Below, one piece after another: positions 55,507-64,000 of a stretch of 64,000 bases of DNA. Each line of letters starts with the position of its first letter. Positions within the stretch are counted from its first letter, which is position 1. Origin of the DNA: Ktedonospora formicarum (GTDB taxonomy: Bacteria; Chloroflexota; Ktedonobacteria; Ktedonobacterales; Ktedonobacteraceae); the NCBI RefSeq assembly GCF_016587355.1, contig NZ_BNJF01000010.1, positions 1-64,000 on the forward strand. The letters run 5' to 3'. The notes under the pieces are model-generated. The model did not search any database and had not been told where the DNA came from. It saw only the letters and a program-made list of their open reading frames with translations. A program made the translations under genes and the position numbers.

Positions 55507-55570
55507 AAAGAGACAAGAACGATGCTGCCAGTAAGTTATCCAGCACTGGCAGCATCGTTCTTGTCTCTTT
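55507..55570. terminator. 26-bp perfect bidirectional terminator
   Basis: Arms 55507-55532 and 55545-55570 with a 12-nt loop. It separates the DUF1275 remnant (+) from the sulfatase (-), with T-rich flanks on both strands. Confidence 0.85.
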
Positions 55571-55574
55571 GCTT

Positions 55575-57074
55575 CTATTGTTCGATAGGTTGAGGTGTGT
55601 AGTCTTTCTCAATGCGAGACCAGCATGTCTGTAAGCGTTGGACATCGTCTTCTCGATTCTGCTTACGTAGCCTTTCAGCAAAGTCCACAAAAGACTTACC
55701 AAGCATAACTGGTGCTGATCCTTGAATGGCGCGCATTGGATCGCCCTGGTGTGTGATCGCAATATTCTCGTGTTCCCATGCTCGCAATTGGGCATCCATC
55801 TGAGCGACCCGTTCGGGGTGATGCTCAGCCAGATCGGATGTTTGATGTGGATCATTGTCCAGGTCAAAGAGCATCTGTGGAGGATAGACAAACAGCCCTG
55901 GATGATAGGTGCGGATATAGAGCCAGCGCCCATCATAGACTGCTCGTTGTCGTGTGTGCAATCCATGTGACAGCATGATCTCGCTACGTGGTGCGGTGAG
56001 TGTTTGTCCCTCAAGTAGGGACAAGAAGCTTTGACCAACCCAGCCCCGAGGAATGCTGAGTCCAAGGGCATCAGAGACCGTTGGGGCTAGATCAATATTG
56101 AGGAGGAGCTCGTCTCGCTGGCTACCCATGATGTTTTCTGTGATCCCGGGCCATTTAACAATGAGTGGAACGCGGTTAACCGCAGGGCTGACGGTGCCAT
56201 GCTCCATATATTGTCCCAGCTCGCCAAAGGCTTCGCCATGGTCGGCAGAGATAATGATGGCTGTTTCGTCTAGAACTCCCTGGCGTTCCAGGGCCGCAAA
56301 CACATGACCAATGTGCTCATCGACAAAGCGAATCGCTCCATCATAGCCATTCATCAGGTGTTCGAAATCGCCACGATTGGCAATCTGGTCAGGCATAGTC
56401 GGGAACTGGCTCTTTCCATAGCCTTCCCAGATGGTATCATTCCAGAGCAGACGCGCGGTACGTGCCCCAATGGTTTGCTGATGTTCCTGAATGGCCTCTT
56501 CATCCGGCCAGGAGGGGGTGGCTGGAAAATTTTCCATATGCCGCATATAGGAGAGGGGCTCAGTGTACGAGGTATGCGGATCCCAGTAATTGAGGTGCAC
56601 GAACCAATTGTCTTCATGAGCGTGCTGCTCAAACCAGGGAAGCGCGACAGCATTTACCTCATCCGCGTTTTCATTGCCGTTTTTTAGACTGGAGAGATTG
56701 AACTGTCTGAACCCAAAATGAAACCAGCCAGCCAGATGGCGATTGGCGTAACTGGAGAAGCTCACCGTATTCATACCTGCCTGCACGAGATGGTGCATCC
56801 AGAGTGGAGCCTCATCTTGGGTCTGATGGTCATAGCGCATCGTGGACCCAGCCGGCGTATCCTCGTGGGCGACTACGCCGTTTTGAATGCCAGGTCGCGC
56901 GCTAAAACAAGCGGCGCGACTTGGCACACAGGGGCTATCGGAGCAGAAATAGTTAGAGAAGCGTATTCCTTGTGCAGCGATGCGGTCGATATTTGGGGAG
57001 GTCGGACGCTGATATCCATAGCATCCCAGGTGATCAGGTCGTAACGAATCGATATCGATGTAAAGAATGCGCAT
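55575..57074 (-). CDS. Sulfatase
   Basis: A 499-aa type I sulfatase. IDSLRPDHLGCYG near 8-20 carries the metal Asp pair, and CVPSR at 49-53 is the formylglycine motif (C-x-P-S-R), so a formylglycine-generating enzyme elsewhere must activate it. ISADHGEAFGELGQYMEHG near 285 is the second metal site. No signal peptide, so it probably acts in the cytoplasm on imported sulfated sugars. AAAGGAG is upstream of the start. Last gene of the GH39 transport operon. Confidence 0.93.
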   Translation of the reverse strand: MRILYIDIDSLRPDHLGCYGYQRPTSPNIDRIAAQGIRFSNYFCSDSPCVPSRAACFSARPGIQNGVVAHEDTPAGSTMRYDHQTQDEAPLWMHHLVQAGMNTVSFSSYANRHLAGWFHFGFRQFNLSSLKNGNENADEVNAVALPWFEQHAHEDNWFVHLNYWDPHTSYTEPLSYMRHMENFPATPSWPDEEAIQEHQQTIGARTARLLWNDTIWEGYGKSQFPTMPDQIANRGDFEHLMNGYDGAIRFVDEHIGHVFAALERQGVLDETAIIISADHGEAFGELGQYMEHGTVSPAVNRVPLIVKWPGITENIMGSQRDELLLNIDLAPTVSDALGLSIPRGWVGQSFLSLLEGQTLTAPRSEIMLSHGLHTRQRAVYDGRWLYIRTYHPGLFVYPPQMLFDLDNDPHQTSDLAEHHPERVAQMDAQLRAWEHENIAITHQGDPMRAIQGSAPVMLGKSFVDFAERLRKQNREDDVQRLQTCWSRIEKDYTPQPIEQ

Positions 57075-57098
57075 GCTTCTCTCCTTTCAATCTGAACA

Positions 57099-58961
57099 CT
57101 AGCGTGTAGGTGTCAATCGTAATCGTACGACACCTGGCATGGGGAGCGTAAAGGCAAGATCAGCAGCACCATGCGTTGCTACGACATCTGGCATCTCTTC
57201 GACCGCAAGGGTATCGGCGGCATGCAGGATATCCCATTGTTCAGGAGTGGGCCAGTCAGTCTGCCCGGTCCAATGAGTCGTAATATTGGAGTGGGTCATA
57301 TCAATACGCGTGATGGAGCAGTGATAGGACTCGGCAAGAAGCTGTTCAAGATGAATGCGAATCTGGCGGTCGAGAAGAGGATCACCATCAATCTTGGATT
57401 GATCAAGGGTTCCGTTCCAGACCAGGACATCGAGCGTACCATCGGCTTTGCGTGTGACCCAGGAATCAATGAGAGAGCCAGCGCCATCGCCCTGTAACTC
57501 TGCATGCACAAGATCACGTCCCATCTCTTCAAGTAAGGCTAACGCCCAGTAGCGCGGCTTATGCAGATTGCCAACGGAGAGCAAGCCGAAACCGCCGTGA
57601 AATAGCTTAGGTGCTCTACCCAGTTCCTCAAAATGATCGCTCACGACCCAGTAGGCCAGGGCATCAGCATGGTTTTGTGCACTCTTCATGCCATGAAGCA
57701 CGAAAGGAGCCCCAAAGGCCGCATCATTGACGCGCGCGAAATGGGTTGGTGTAATGCCCCATTCTGTCCATAGGACCTCGATATGGGGAAGGTTCGCGGC
57801 CTTGAGTGCCTCTTTGAAGTTGAGCGGTAAGTTGCCATAGGTGTGAGTTGAGATGAAATCCAGGGGTGATCCTTCACGTTGAGCATAGTTGAGGAAGTCA
57901 ACAACCCATTCCGCCGCCGCTGTTGAGGGACCGCCAACCTTGAGTCGCTCATCGACAGCTTTAATGGCGCGCGCAGCGACATCATACAGGCGGAAATATT
58001 CCTGCTGTGTTCCGGTCCAGAAGACCTTAAGATTGGGCTCATTCCAGACCTCAAACCCCCACTGGCTTACCTCTTCGATCCCATAGCGCTCAACCAGATG
58101 CGCAGCCAGGCGACCATTTAGTTCACCCCAGCGCTGCCAATTCTTCGGAGGTGAGATAATCCCCTTGTATGTGAAGATGGTCTTCGTGACATCGGTGGCA
58201 AGATCGCTCGGCATGAATGAAAGCTCAACAATAGGGCGGAAGCCCAGTTGGAGCACAAAATCATAGATTCTGTCGACCGAGCTAAAGTCATAGGCTGCCT
58301 CGCCATTGACCTCACGATAGACGTTCTGCTCATCATCTAGAATGGCGTGCGCGCGAAGATAGCGAGCGCCAAGTTCGTGATGTGCCATCGTAAAGGCCTG
58401 GGTGTACTCGCTACCAATCTGGCTATTACCGGGACCTTCCTTATAGAATAGCTGGGAAAGATGTTCGCCGCCCAACATATGCCAGAGAGGATTGATCTGT
58501 CCAGCCTCCTTCTGAGCCTGGATGTGGAGCGTTAGAGGTTCAGACACCTGGGTCTGGGGTTGAGCTTCAACGATTGTCGACAACTCGCTTGGGCGAGCCT
58601 TCGCGTCCGCGATTGAAGCGATGGCATACCAGTATTGTTGCCCAGGAGTACAGGTAGTATCAGCATAGGCGAGACCTGGTACCGCCAGGACATCACCGCC
58701 TCCATGATCGATAATGGTGAAAGGCCCTGTAGGCTGTTCGCTACGATAAATAAAGTAGCCAACAGCACCCTCAACAGGAGACCAGCGTAGTGTGACCTGA
58801 CCAGCACCTGAGGTCGCCGCGACTTGTTCTGGTGGGGGCAGGATTGGCAAGCGATCTGGCTCTGATCCTTCCTTAATACGTTGACCTATTCGCTTTTCCC
58901 AATCAGCGCGAGCTGAATTTGCCTGTGTGGTAAATTGGTCCATACTTGAATACATATCCAT
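57099..58961 (-). CDS. GH39 glycosidase with N-terminal FN3 domain
   Basis: A 620-aa protein. A fibronectin type III domain (about 44-135) is followed by a GH39 (beta/alpha)8 barrel with the acid/base Glu in EVWNEPN near 303-309 and the nucleophile Glu in WTEWG near 396-400, and a C-terminal beta domain. Typical GH39 activities are beta-xylosidase or alpha-L-iduronidase; the downstream sulfatase makes a sulfated glycosaminoglycan-like substrate possible. No signal peptide. 30 nt after the permease gene, hence the same operon. Confidence 0.88.
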   Translation of the reverse strand: MDMYSSMDQFTTQANSARADWEKRIGQRIKEGSEPDRLPILPPPEQVAATSGAGQVTLRWSPVEGAVGYFIYRSEQPTGPFTIIDHGGGDVLAVPGLAYADTTCTPGQQYWYAIASIADAKARPSELSTIVEAQPQTQVSEPLTLHIQAQKEAGQINPLWHMLGGEHLSQLFYKEGPGNSQIGSEYTQAFTMAHHELGARYLRAHAILDDEQNVYREVNGEAAYDFSSVDRIYDFVLQLGFRPIVELSFMPSDLATDVTKTIFTYKGIISPPKNWQRWGELNGRLAAHLVERYGIEEVSQWGFEVWNEPNLKVFWTGTQQEYFRLYDVAARAIKAVDERLKVGGPSTAAAEWVVDFLNYAQREGSPLDFISTHTYGNLPLNFKEALKAANLPHIEVLWTEWGITPTHFARVNDAAFGAPFVLHGMKSAQNHADALAYWVVSDHFEELGRAPKLFHGGFGLLSVGNLHKPRYWALALLEEMGRDLVHAELQGDGAGSLIDSWVTRKADGTLDVLVWNGTLDQSKIDGDPLLDRQIRIHLEQLLAESYHCSITRIDMTHSNITTHWTGQTDWPTPEQWDILHAADTLAVEEMPDVVATHGAADLAFTLPMPGVVRLRLTPTR

Positions 58962-58991
58962 TTCTAATTGCGAACGAGAGTTAGTAAGTAG

Positions 58992-59876
58992 CTACCCCTT
59001 CAAACCCGTCATTGCAATACCCTGTGTGAAGTAGCGCTGTAGTAACAGGAAGACAAAGATAACGGGAAGGACGACAACAACCGCCCCCGCCATCAATAAG
59101 CCATCATCTGATGCATACTGGCCGATCGCGAAGGTCGCAATTGCCACTGGCAAGTTATATCTTTGATCGCTAGTCAGCACGATGAGGGGCCAGAGGAAAT
59201 CGTTCCATGAAGCCAGGAAGGTCAGAATAGTCATCGTCACGAAGGCCGGAACACACAGGGGAAGCGCGATACGCCAGAAGAGGAAAAACTCGCTCGCTCC
59301 ATCAACCCGACCCGCCTCAAGCAATTCATCGGGAATACCAAGCATAAACTGGCGCATCAAGAAGACGTTAAAAGCGCTTGCCGCACCCGGCAGAACCACA
59401 GCCGCTAGTGTATTGACCAGATGGAATTTGCTGATCATGATGAAAAGCGGGATTAGAGTAACAGAGCCTGGAACCATGAGTGTGCCAATGATAAGCACAA
59501 AGATCATATTGCGCCCAACGAATTGAATTTTCGCCAGGGCATATCCGAGCATAGAACAGAAGATCAGATTTAATCCCGTCACTGAAACGGCAATGACGGT
59601 AGAGTTCCAGAAGTAGAGCGGAAAGTTGAGTTTAGTGAAAAGCTTGCTATAGTTGGCGAGCGTCGGAGCTTCAGGAATCCAGGTTGGCGGGAATTGTGCT
59701 AACTCAGCGGGAGATTTAAACGAACTGAGTAGCATCCATAAAAACGGTGCAACAACCGCAATCAGTCCCAATGTCAGCAAGACATAGATGCCCCAGTGAT
59801 GCTTCTTCGGGGTTACTGTACGTGCTCTGGATGGTGCTTTTACCGCTGATTGTTCAGGTGTCATGCTATCATACAT
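58992..59876 (-). CDS. Sugar ABC transporter permease, MalG type (CUT1)
   Basis: A 294-aa protein with six helices and the EAA loop IPDELLEAGRVDGASEFFLFWRIALPLCVPA near 180-210. GAGGAGG precedes the ATG. Partner of the next upstream MalF-type gene (18-nt gap). No ATPase gene is in the operon. Confidence 0.93.
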   Translation of the reverse strand: MYDSMTPEQSAVKAPSRARTVTPKKHHWGIYVLLTLGLIAVVAPFLWMLLSSFKSPAELAQFPPTWIPEAPTLANYSKLFTKLNFPLYFWNSTVIAVSVTGLNLIFCSMLGYALAKIQFVGRNMIFVLIIGTLMVPGSVTLIPLFIMISKFHLVNTLAAVVLPGAASAFNVFLMRQFMLGIPDELLEAGRVDGASEFFLFWRIALPLCVPAFVTMTILTFLASWNDFLWPLIVLTSDQRYNLPVAIATFAIGQYASDDGLLMAGAVVVVLPVIFVFLLLQRYFTQGIAMTGLKG

Positions 59877-59894
59877 CGCATTTCCTCCTCACTT

Positions 59895-60839
59895 CTAATC
59901 TTGTGGGCGCAACAGGCGGAACTGAATGACTGCCATGATGACGATGACAACAAACATCACATACGCGATGGAGCTTGCGTATCCCAGATTAAAGAAATCA
60001 AAGCCCTGTTTATAGAGATAGATGGAGACAGTCAGGGTACGGTTCAACGGGCCACCACCAGTCATAACAAAGGGTTCCGCGAAGACCTGCAAGAAGCCAA
60101 TGCTTGTCATCACCACGACAAAAAGCATGGTGGGCCGTATCATGGGCAAGGTGATGTAGCGAAAACGCTGAAAAGTGTTGGTACCATCGATGCTAGCGGC
60201 TTCATAGAGCGACTTATCGACATCCTGCAGGCCCGCAAGAAAGATAATCATGCCCGAACCAATGTTGCGCCAGATTGCCATGGCGATGATAGAAGGCATC
60301 GCCAATGTTGGATCACCCAGCCAGTTTGGTCCCTGGACATGCACCAGATGGAGCAGATTATTGATCAGGCCCGCGTCAGGATCGAGTAAGTAGCGCCACA
60401 CGACAGCCACGGCAACAATACTCGTGACCACTGGTAGATAATACCCAACGCGAAAGAACGATTTCACGAAGCCAACGCCTTGATTGACGCCAAGGGCTAC
60501 CAGCAGAGCGATAGCGACATCGAGTGGAACACCAACTACCACAAAGTACACTGTATTTAAAGCAGCGCTCAAGAAGGTGGCATCATGGGTAAGCTTAATG
60601 TAGTTTTGAAAGCCAATGAAGTGTAAATCGAAGGGATTGGCGAGATTGCCCAGGCTGAAATCGGTAAAACTGAGGATAAGTGATGCCAGGATTGGGCCTG
60701 CCATGAAGACAAGAAAAATGATACCCCAGGGAAGCGCGAAGATCCATCCAGCGATATTTTGTCTCATATGCGACCAACGTGACACCCTAGGTGTCACGTT
60801 GGCCTGTGAAGCTGCGAACGCGGTTTTAGCCTTACTCAT
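59895..60839 (-). CDS. Sugar ABC transporter permease, MalF type (CUT1)
   Basis: A 314-aa protein with six helices and an EAA loop (LQDVDKSLYEAASIDGTNTFQRFRYITLPMIRPT). I chose the ATG at 60839, just after the binding-protein stop codon, with GGGGA upstream, over 60857. Forms the channel with the MalG-type subunit. Confidence 0.92.
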   Translation of the reverse strand: MSKAKTAFAASQANVTPRVSRWSHMRQNIAGWIFALPWGIIFLVFMAGPILASLILSFTDFSLGNLANPFDLHFIGFQNYIKLTHDATFLSAALNTVYFVVVGVPLDVAIALLVALGVNQGVGFVKSFFRVGYYLPVVTSIVAVAVVWRYLLDPDAGLINNLLHLVHVQGPNWLGDPTLAMPSIIAMAIWRNIGSGMIIFLAGLQDVDKSLYEAASIDGTNTFQRFRYITLPMIRPTMLFVVVMTSIGFLQVFAEPFVMTGGGPLNRTLTVSIYLYKQGFDFFNLGYASSIAYVMFVVIVIMAVIQFRLLRPQD

Positions 60840-60840
60840 A

Positions 60841-62073
60841 TTAGTCCCCTGTACCAATCGATTCGGCGTTTTGCTGCATAGATTGAGCGGCCTGCTCAGG
60901 GGTTGCCTTGCCTAACATAACCTGTTCCATATTGGTATCGATGCTATCTGCGACTTCTTGCCATTTCACGATAGCGGGAGGAGCCTTGGCATCGTTCAAC
61001 TGGTTACGGAAGACAATCATGTTTTTGTCAGTGGAAAGTGTGCCGGAGTCCCAGGCAGCCTTCGCGGCTGGCATGTCTTGCATGATGGTGTACCACTTCT
61101 GCTGCACATCTGGCTGAGAGAGGTACTTCACAAACTTCCAGGCCGCCGCCTTATTCGAGCTGTTTTTGAAGACAGCCAGGTCACCACCACCTACAAATGA
61201 GGTCATCGAATTTTGCTTGGGCAGAGTCGCGACCGCCCATTTACCATCCAGCTTACCATTGCTTTTCTGGTTGATAGCGCTGATGTTCCATGAGCCTGAG
61301 ATGAACATTGGATGGGTTCCCTGGACAAAAGCCTGGATACCGTCAAAGTTCTGAGGAGCGGAAGAAGGTGTCAGGCCCTGTTTGAAGAAGCTCTGGTAGT
61401 AGGAGAGAGCCTGTACGGTCTGAGGTGTGTTCAGCGTGAACTTGCCGTCTTTGTAGACATCACCACCACCCTGCCAGATGAAAGGAACCAGCTCCTGCCA
61501 GTCTTTCGCGCCCAGGTTAATTCCATACTTCGCGCCCCCTTTTTGCTGCATCGCTTTCGCATCCGCCAGCAATTCGTCCCAGGTCTGAGGTGCGTGCGTG
61601 ATGCCAGCCTTCTGCGCGATATCGGTACGATAGAAAAGGACGCGGGTATCGACGTACCACGGTACACCATAGGAGGTGCCATTGTAGACCGTTGTGCTCC
61701 AGGTGCTGGGGAAGAAGCTATTCTGATCGATATCGCTGGGGGGGGTATCAAGAGCACCCATTTTGGCGAATTCGGGCATCCATGTCGTGCCCATCAGCGT
61801 GACATCGGGGGTTTGACCACCAGCGACGGCGGTTAGCAATTTGCTGTGTGCATCGCTCCAGGGAATGGCCTGTACTGTGACATGAATGTTGGGATTGGCC
61901 TTGGTAAAGTCATCTGCCAGAGCTTTTAAATTATCGCCTTCAGCTCCCATTGCCCAGACCGTGAGATTCCCTGAATTGGCATCACCACTGGAACCGCTAT
62001 CGCCGCATGCTGCAAACAGAGATAGAAGGAACGCGAAAACGAACAGAAGCACTACATTCCTTTGTTTAAACAT
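60841..62073 (-). CDS. Sugar ABC substrate-binding lipoprotein
   Basis: A 410-aa family 1 extracellular binding protein. Signal peptide with lipobox LLSLFAAC, a Gly/Ser linker, and a two-lobed binding domain (AEGDNLKALADDFTKANPNIHVTVQAIPWSDAHSKL). AAAGGAGGG is upstream of ATG 62073, preferred over the longer frame. First gene of the five-gene GH39/sulfatase unit and divergent from the ROK regulator. Confidence 0.94.
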   Translation of the reverse strand: MFKQRNVVLLFVFAFLLSLFAACGDSGSSGDANSGNLTVWAMGAEGDNLKALADDFTKANPNIHVTVQAIPWSDAHSKLLTAVAGGQTPDVTLMGTTWMPEFAKMGALDTPPSDIDQNSFFPSTWSTTVYNGTSYGVPWYVDTRVLFYRTDIAQKAGITHAPQTWDELLADAKAMQQKGGAKYGINLGAKDWQELVPFIWQGGGDVYKDGKFTLNTPQTVQALSYYQSFFKQGLTPSSAPQNFDGIQAFVQGTHPMFISGSWNISAINQKSNGKLDGKWAVATLPKQNSMTSFVGGGDLAVFKNSSNKAAAWKFVKYLSQPDVQQKWYTIMQDMPAAKAAWDSGTLSTDKNMIVFRNQLNDAKAPPAIVKWQEVADSIDTNMEQVMLGKATPEQAAQSMQQNAESIGTGD

Positions 62074-62916
62074 TTTTCCCTCCTTTGGGATTGCTTTGTA
62101 AGACCCAAATGCTAGTAGAAGGACCGCATATTTATACATCCGCTTGTATAGATATACATGTCATAACAAGTAATCCTTCGCCGTTTGAGAAGCATATAGA
62201 TTAAGAAGATGATAGAGTGTACACAAATGGAAGAAATAGAGCTTTGGAGAAAAAGAGCGCGCAGCTACTGCATTGTGAATGCCCTGCTCATTTGATTGTT
62301 GCGAAGATTGAGTGCTCGCCACAAATTGATCTCCTTCGGCACTGACAGAGAAACGTATCCATTGAGCGTACCGCAACGGCGTTGGTATACTAAAGCTGCA
62401 TATAGCAATTGCCGCCGTAAAAAAAGACATAGAATGATAGGCAAAATACCCATTTTTACGTGCTGTATTGCCATATGACTCTGGTGCAGAAAACCGCGTC
62501 AGCCTTCACTGGTGCTTTCAGCGATGCGCCCCCTCTCCCTGAGACAGGAATCTGGCAGCGTCCTTAATTTGAAAGTCGCAATGAAGTAATAACATACCTC
62601 TTACATACCTGTCAATGCTTTCTACTCCATTTTGTGGCAAAGTTATGTAAATTGCTGATCAAAAAAAGCAGTTATTGGTACTCTTGGGCCTGTAAATGTT
62701 TGCCATCTGGAGCAGTATTGCTGCACAGGAGCCGGGGCGCTTTCCATCTTCTTTATCTCGAGCGCATGTTGCTTCTGTAGTATTATTTCGCGTAGAATAG
62801 GATCAGAAAGTGTCTTTTCCGATGGGCAAAGTAGCATAAATCTTGACCAAATGTCCGTGATATCGCTATAATAACGCCCATATTTAATTGAAAATATCAA
62901 ATAAAGGGGATGCAAA
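62074..62916. other. 843-nt divergent intergenic region
   Basis: Between the binding-protein gene and the ROK gene. Short frames at 62161-62478 and 62643-62915 look accidental. The region holds the ROK promoter (62843-62872) and presumably that of the transport operon. Confidence 0.45.
62843..62872 (+). promoter_or_regulatory. Sigma70-type promoter of the ROK gene
   Basis: TTGACC at 62843-62848 and TATAAT at 62867-62872 with an 18-nt spacer, 44 nt before the start codon. Confidence 0.6.
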
Positions 62917-64000
62917 ATGGGAACGAGGCCACGAACTAATGGACACTACGGAGGAACGAGCCTGAAGGGGCTGCGACGTAACAATCGTGGTTTCGTCTAT
63001 CGTGCTATATGGGACCTCAAGCGTGTTTCCCGTGCTGAACTTGCCTCTGTGACAGGCTTGCATCCCGCAACGATCACCCACATTGTCGATGAATTATTAG
63101 CTGATAATATGATCGTTGAAGTTGGAAGTGCCGATCCAACTATCGGGCGTCCTCGATTACAATTGCAAGTGCATGCTGAAGTGGCGTATGTTGTAGGTGT
63201 TTCTATGACGCGCGAGGCCGTCTCTGCCGCATTGATTGATCTTGGAGGTGCGGTCAGCGAGGTGATCCAGATTGATGGACTTGATCTTGCCGAGAAGCAG
63301 GAATATACCGTCAATCGTCTTCGGCAAGCTATTGAGATGTTACTAGAAGGCGCGGCATCAACTGGTCGGAATGTGATAGGGATTGGAATTGGTTTTCCTG
63401 GCCCGGTTGATCCTGCTACAGGACAAACCTATTTGACGGAGGCGAAGGGAATACGAGAGCCTCTCTCTTTCTATCTCGGTGCGCGGCTGGCGGAATACTT
63501 TAAGCACCCTTTATATATAGATAATGATTCAAATGCCCTGGCCTTAGCTGAACAATATTTTGGCGAATGCCATAATGTCCATGATTTTGTCTGTATCAAT
63601 TGTGGCATCGGAATTGGTGCGGGTATTGTCTGTAATGGAGATGTCTATTATGGCCCTTACGGCAATGCGGGTGAAATTGGGCATAATGTCGTGGATATTG
63701 ACGGCGTTGAATGTGTGTGTGGGAATCGAGGTTGTCTGACATGCTATGCTTCTATACCCGCTATCATTGAGCAGGTAGCAACTGTGTTGCCACACTATCC
63801 AGAGCCACCAACCCTAAATTATATCGCGACGTTATATCGCGAAGGGCATGAACGAGTAATTGAAGTAGTGGATAGAATTTCGAGATATCTGGGGCTTTCG
63901 ATTATCAATATAGTCAATACTCTAGCGCCAGAGGTTGTGGTGCTCAGCAGCCATCTTGAGCAGCTTGCCCCAATTATTGCGCAGAATATCCAGGTTCAGA
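62917..64000 (+). CDS. ROK-family transcriptional regulator (partial, runs off the window)
   Basis: About 361 codons are present, with no stop. The N-terminal winged HTH (RAIWDLKRVSRAELASVTGLHPATITHIVDELL, about 28-60) precedes a ROK sugar-kinase-like domain: GIGIGFPGPVDP, DNDSNALALAE and the zinc motif C-x-C-G-x-x-G-C (CVCGNRGCLTCYAS). It matches NagC/XylR-type repressors. Divergent from the GH39/sulfatase transport operon, its probable target. GGGG lies before the ATG. Confidence 0.93.
   Translation, partial: MGTRPRTNGHYGGTSLKGLRRNNRGFVYRAIWDLKRVSRAELASVTGLHPATITHIVDELLADNMIVEVGSADPTIGRPRLQLQVHAEVAYVVGVSMTREAVSAALIDLGGAVSEVIQIDGLDLAEKQEYTVNRLRQAIEMLLEGAASTGRNVIGIGIGFPGPVDPATGQTYLTEAKGIREPLSFYLGARLAEYFKHPLYIDNDSNALALAEQYFGECHNVHDFVCINCGIGIGAGIVCNGDVYYGPYGNAGEIGHNVVDIDGVECVCGNRGCLTCYASIPAIIEQVATVLPHYPEPPTLNYIATLYREGHERVIEVVDRISRYLGLSIINIVNTLAPEVVVLSSHLEQLAPIIAQNIQVQ

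Overview
The window looks like the chromosome of a soil-type, multicellular Chloroflexota bacterium, most likely Ktedonobacterales. This rests on gene content only: many sugar ABC loci with LacI or ROK regulators, GH127/GH65/GH39 enzymes, an ECF sigma factor paired with a membrane-anchored WD40 protein, APC permeases next to a formamidase-type enzyme, and a large mobile element. No rRNA, tRNA or CRISPR array was seen.

Layout. 1-9.2 kb: two small unknown genes, a TSUP exporter, a six-repeat propeller-like protein, a CE4 deacetylase, an EamA transporter, an NmrA-type oxidoreductase and a YbaK-type deacylase. 9.8-13.9 kb: an amide/amino-acid unit (two APC permeases plus an acetamidase/formamidase). 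14.1-18.4 kb: a LysR/quinone-oxidoreductase divergent pair, then a sigma factor with a WD40 membrane protein. 18.7-25.2 kb: a sugar locus of LacI, a binding protein, two CUT1 permeases and a GH127 beta-L-arabinofuranosidase. 25.6-32.9 kb: methyltransferase, a MetE/UROD-like gene, SRPBCC protein, P-loop kinase, GH65 phosphorylase and a cupredoxin. 55.5-64 kb: a second sugar locus (binding protein, two permeases, GH39, sulfatase) facing a divergent ROK regulator.

Between about 33.3 and 55.16 kb lies an integrated element of about 22 kb. It splits a DUF1275 membrane-protein gene: the N-terminal third is at 33097-33288 and the C-terminal part at 55164-55454. The element carries a replication set (SF2 helicase, prim-pol/SF3-type helicase, family A DNA polymerase, DEDDh exonuclease), an excisionase-like HTH protein, a dead tyrosine integrase, a PP-loop PAPS-reductase-like enzyme, a DUF6036-like nucleotidyltransferase with its partner, a C39 peptidase, a glucosaminidase, DUF488 and several unknown membrane proteins. 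I saw no capsid, terminase or relaxase gene, so it looks like an integrated plasmid-like replicon. A cluster of GCGGGAAGT repeats at 42.3-42.8 kb, between primase and polymerase, is a candidate origin. Six reverse-strand cassettes, most with their own terminator, interrupt the forward backbone. Two of them encode related exported low-complexity proteins behind a near-identical upstream block of about 79 bp.

Four otherwise intact genes carry frameshifts, each placeable at a C/G homopolymer. This may be sequencing error rather than real gene loss, and raw reads should settle it.
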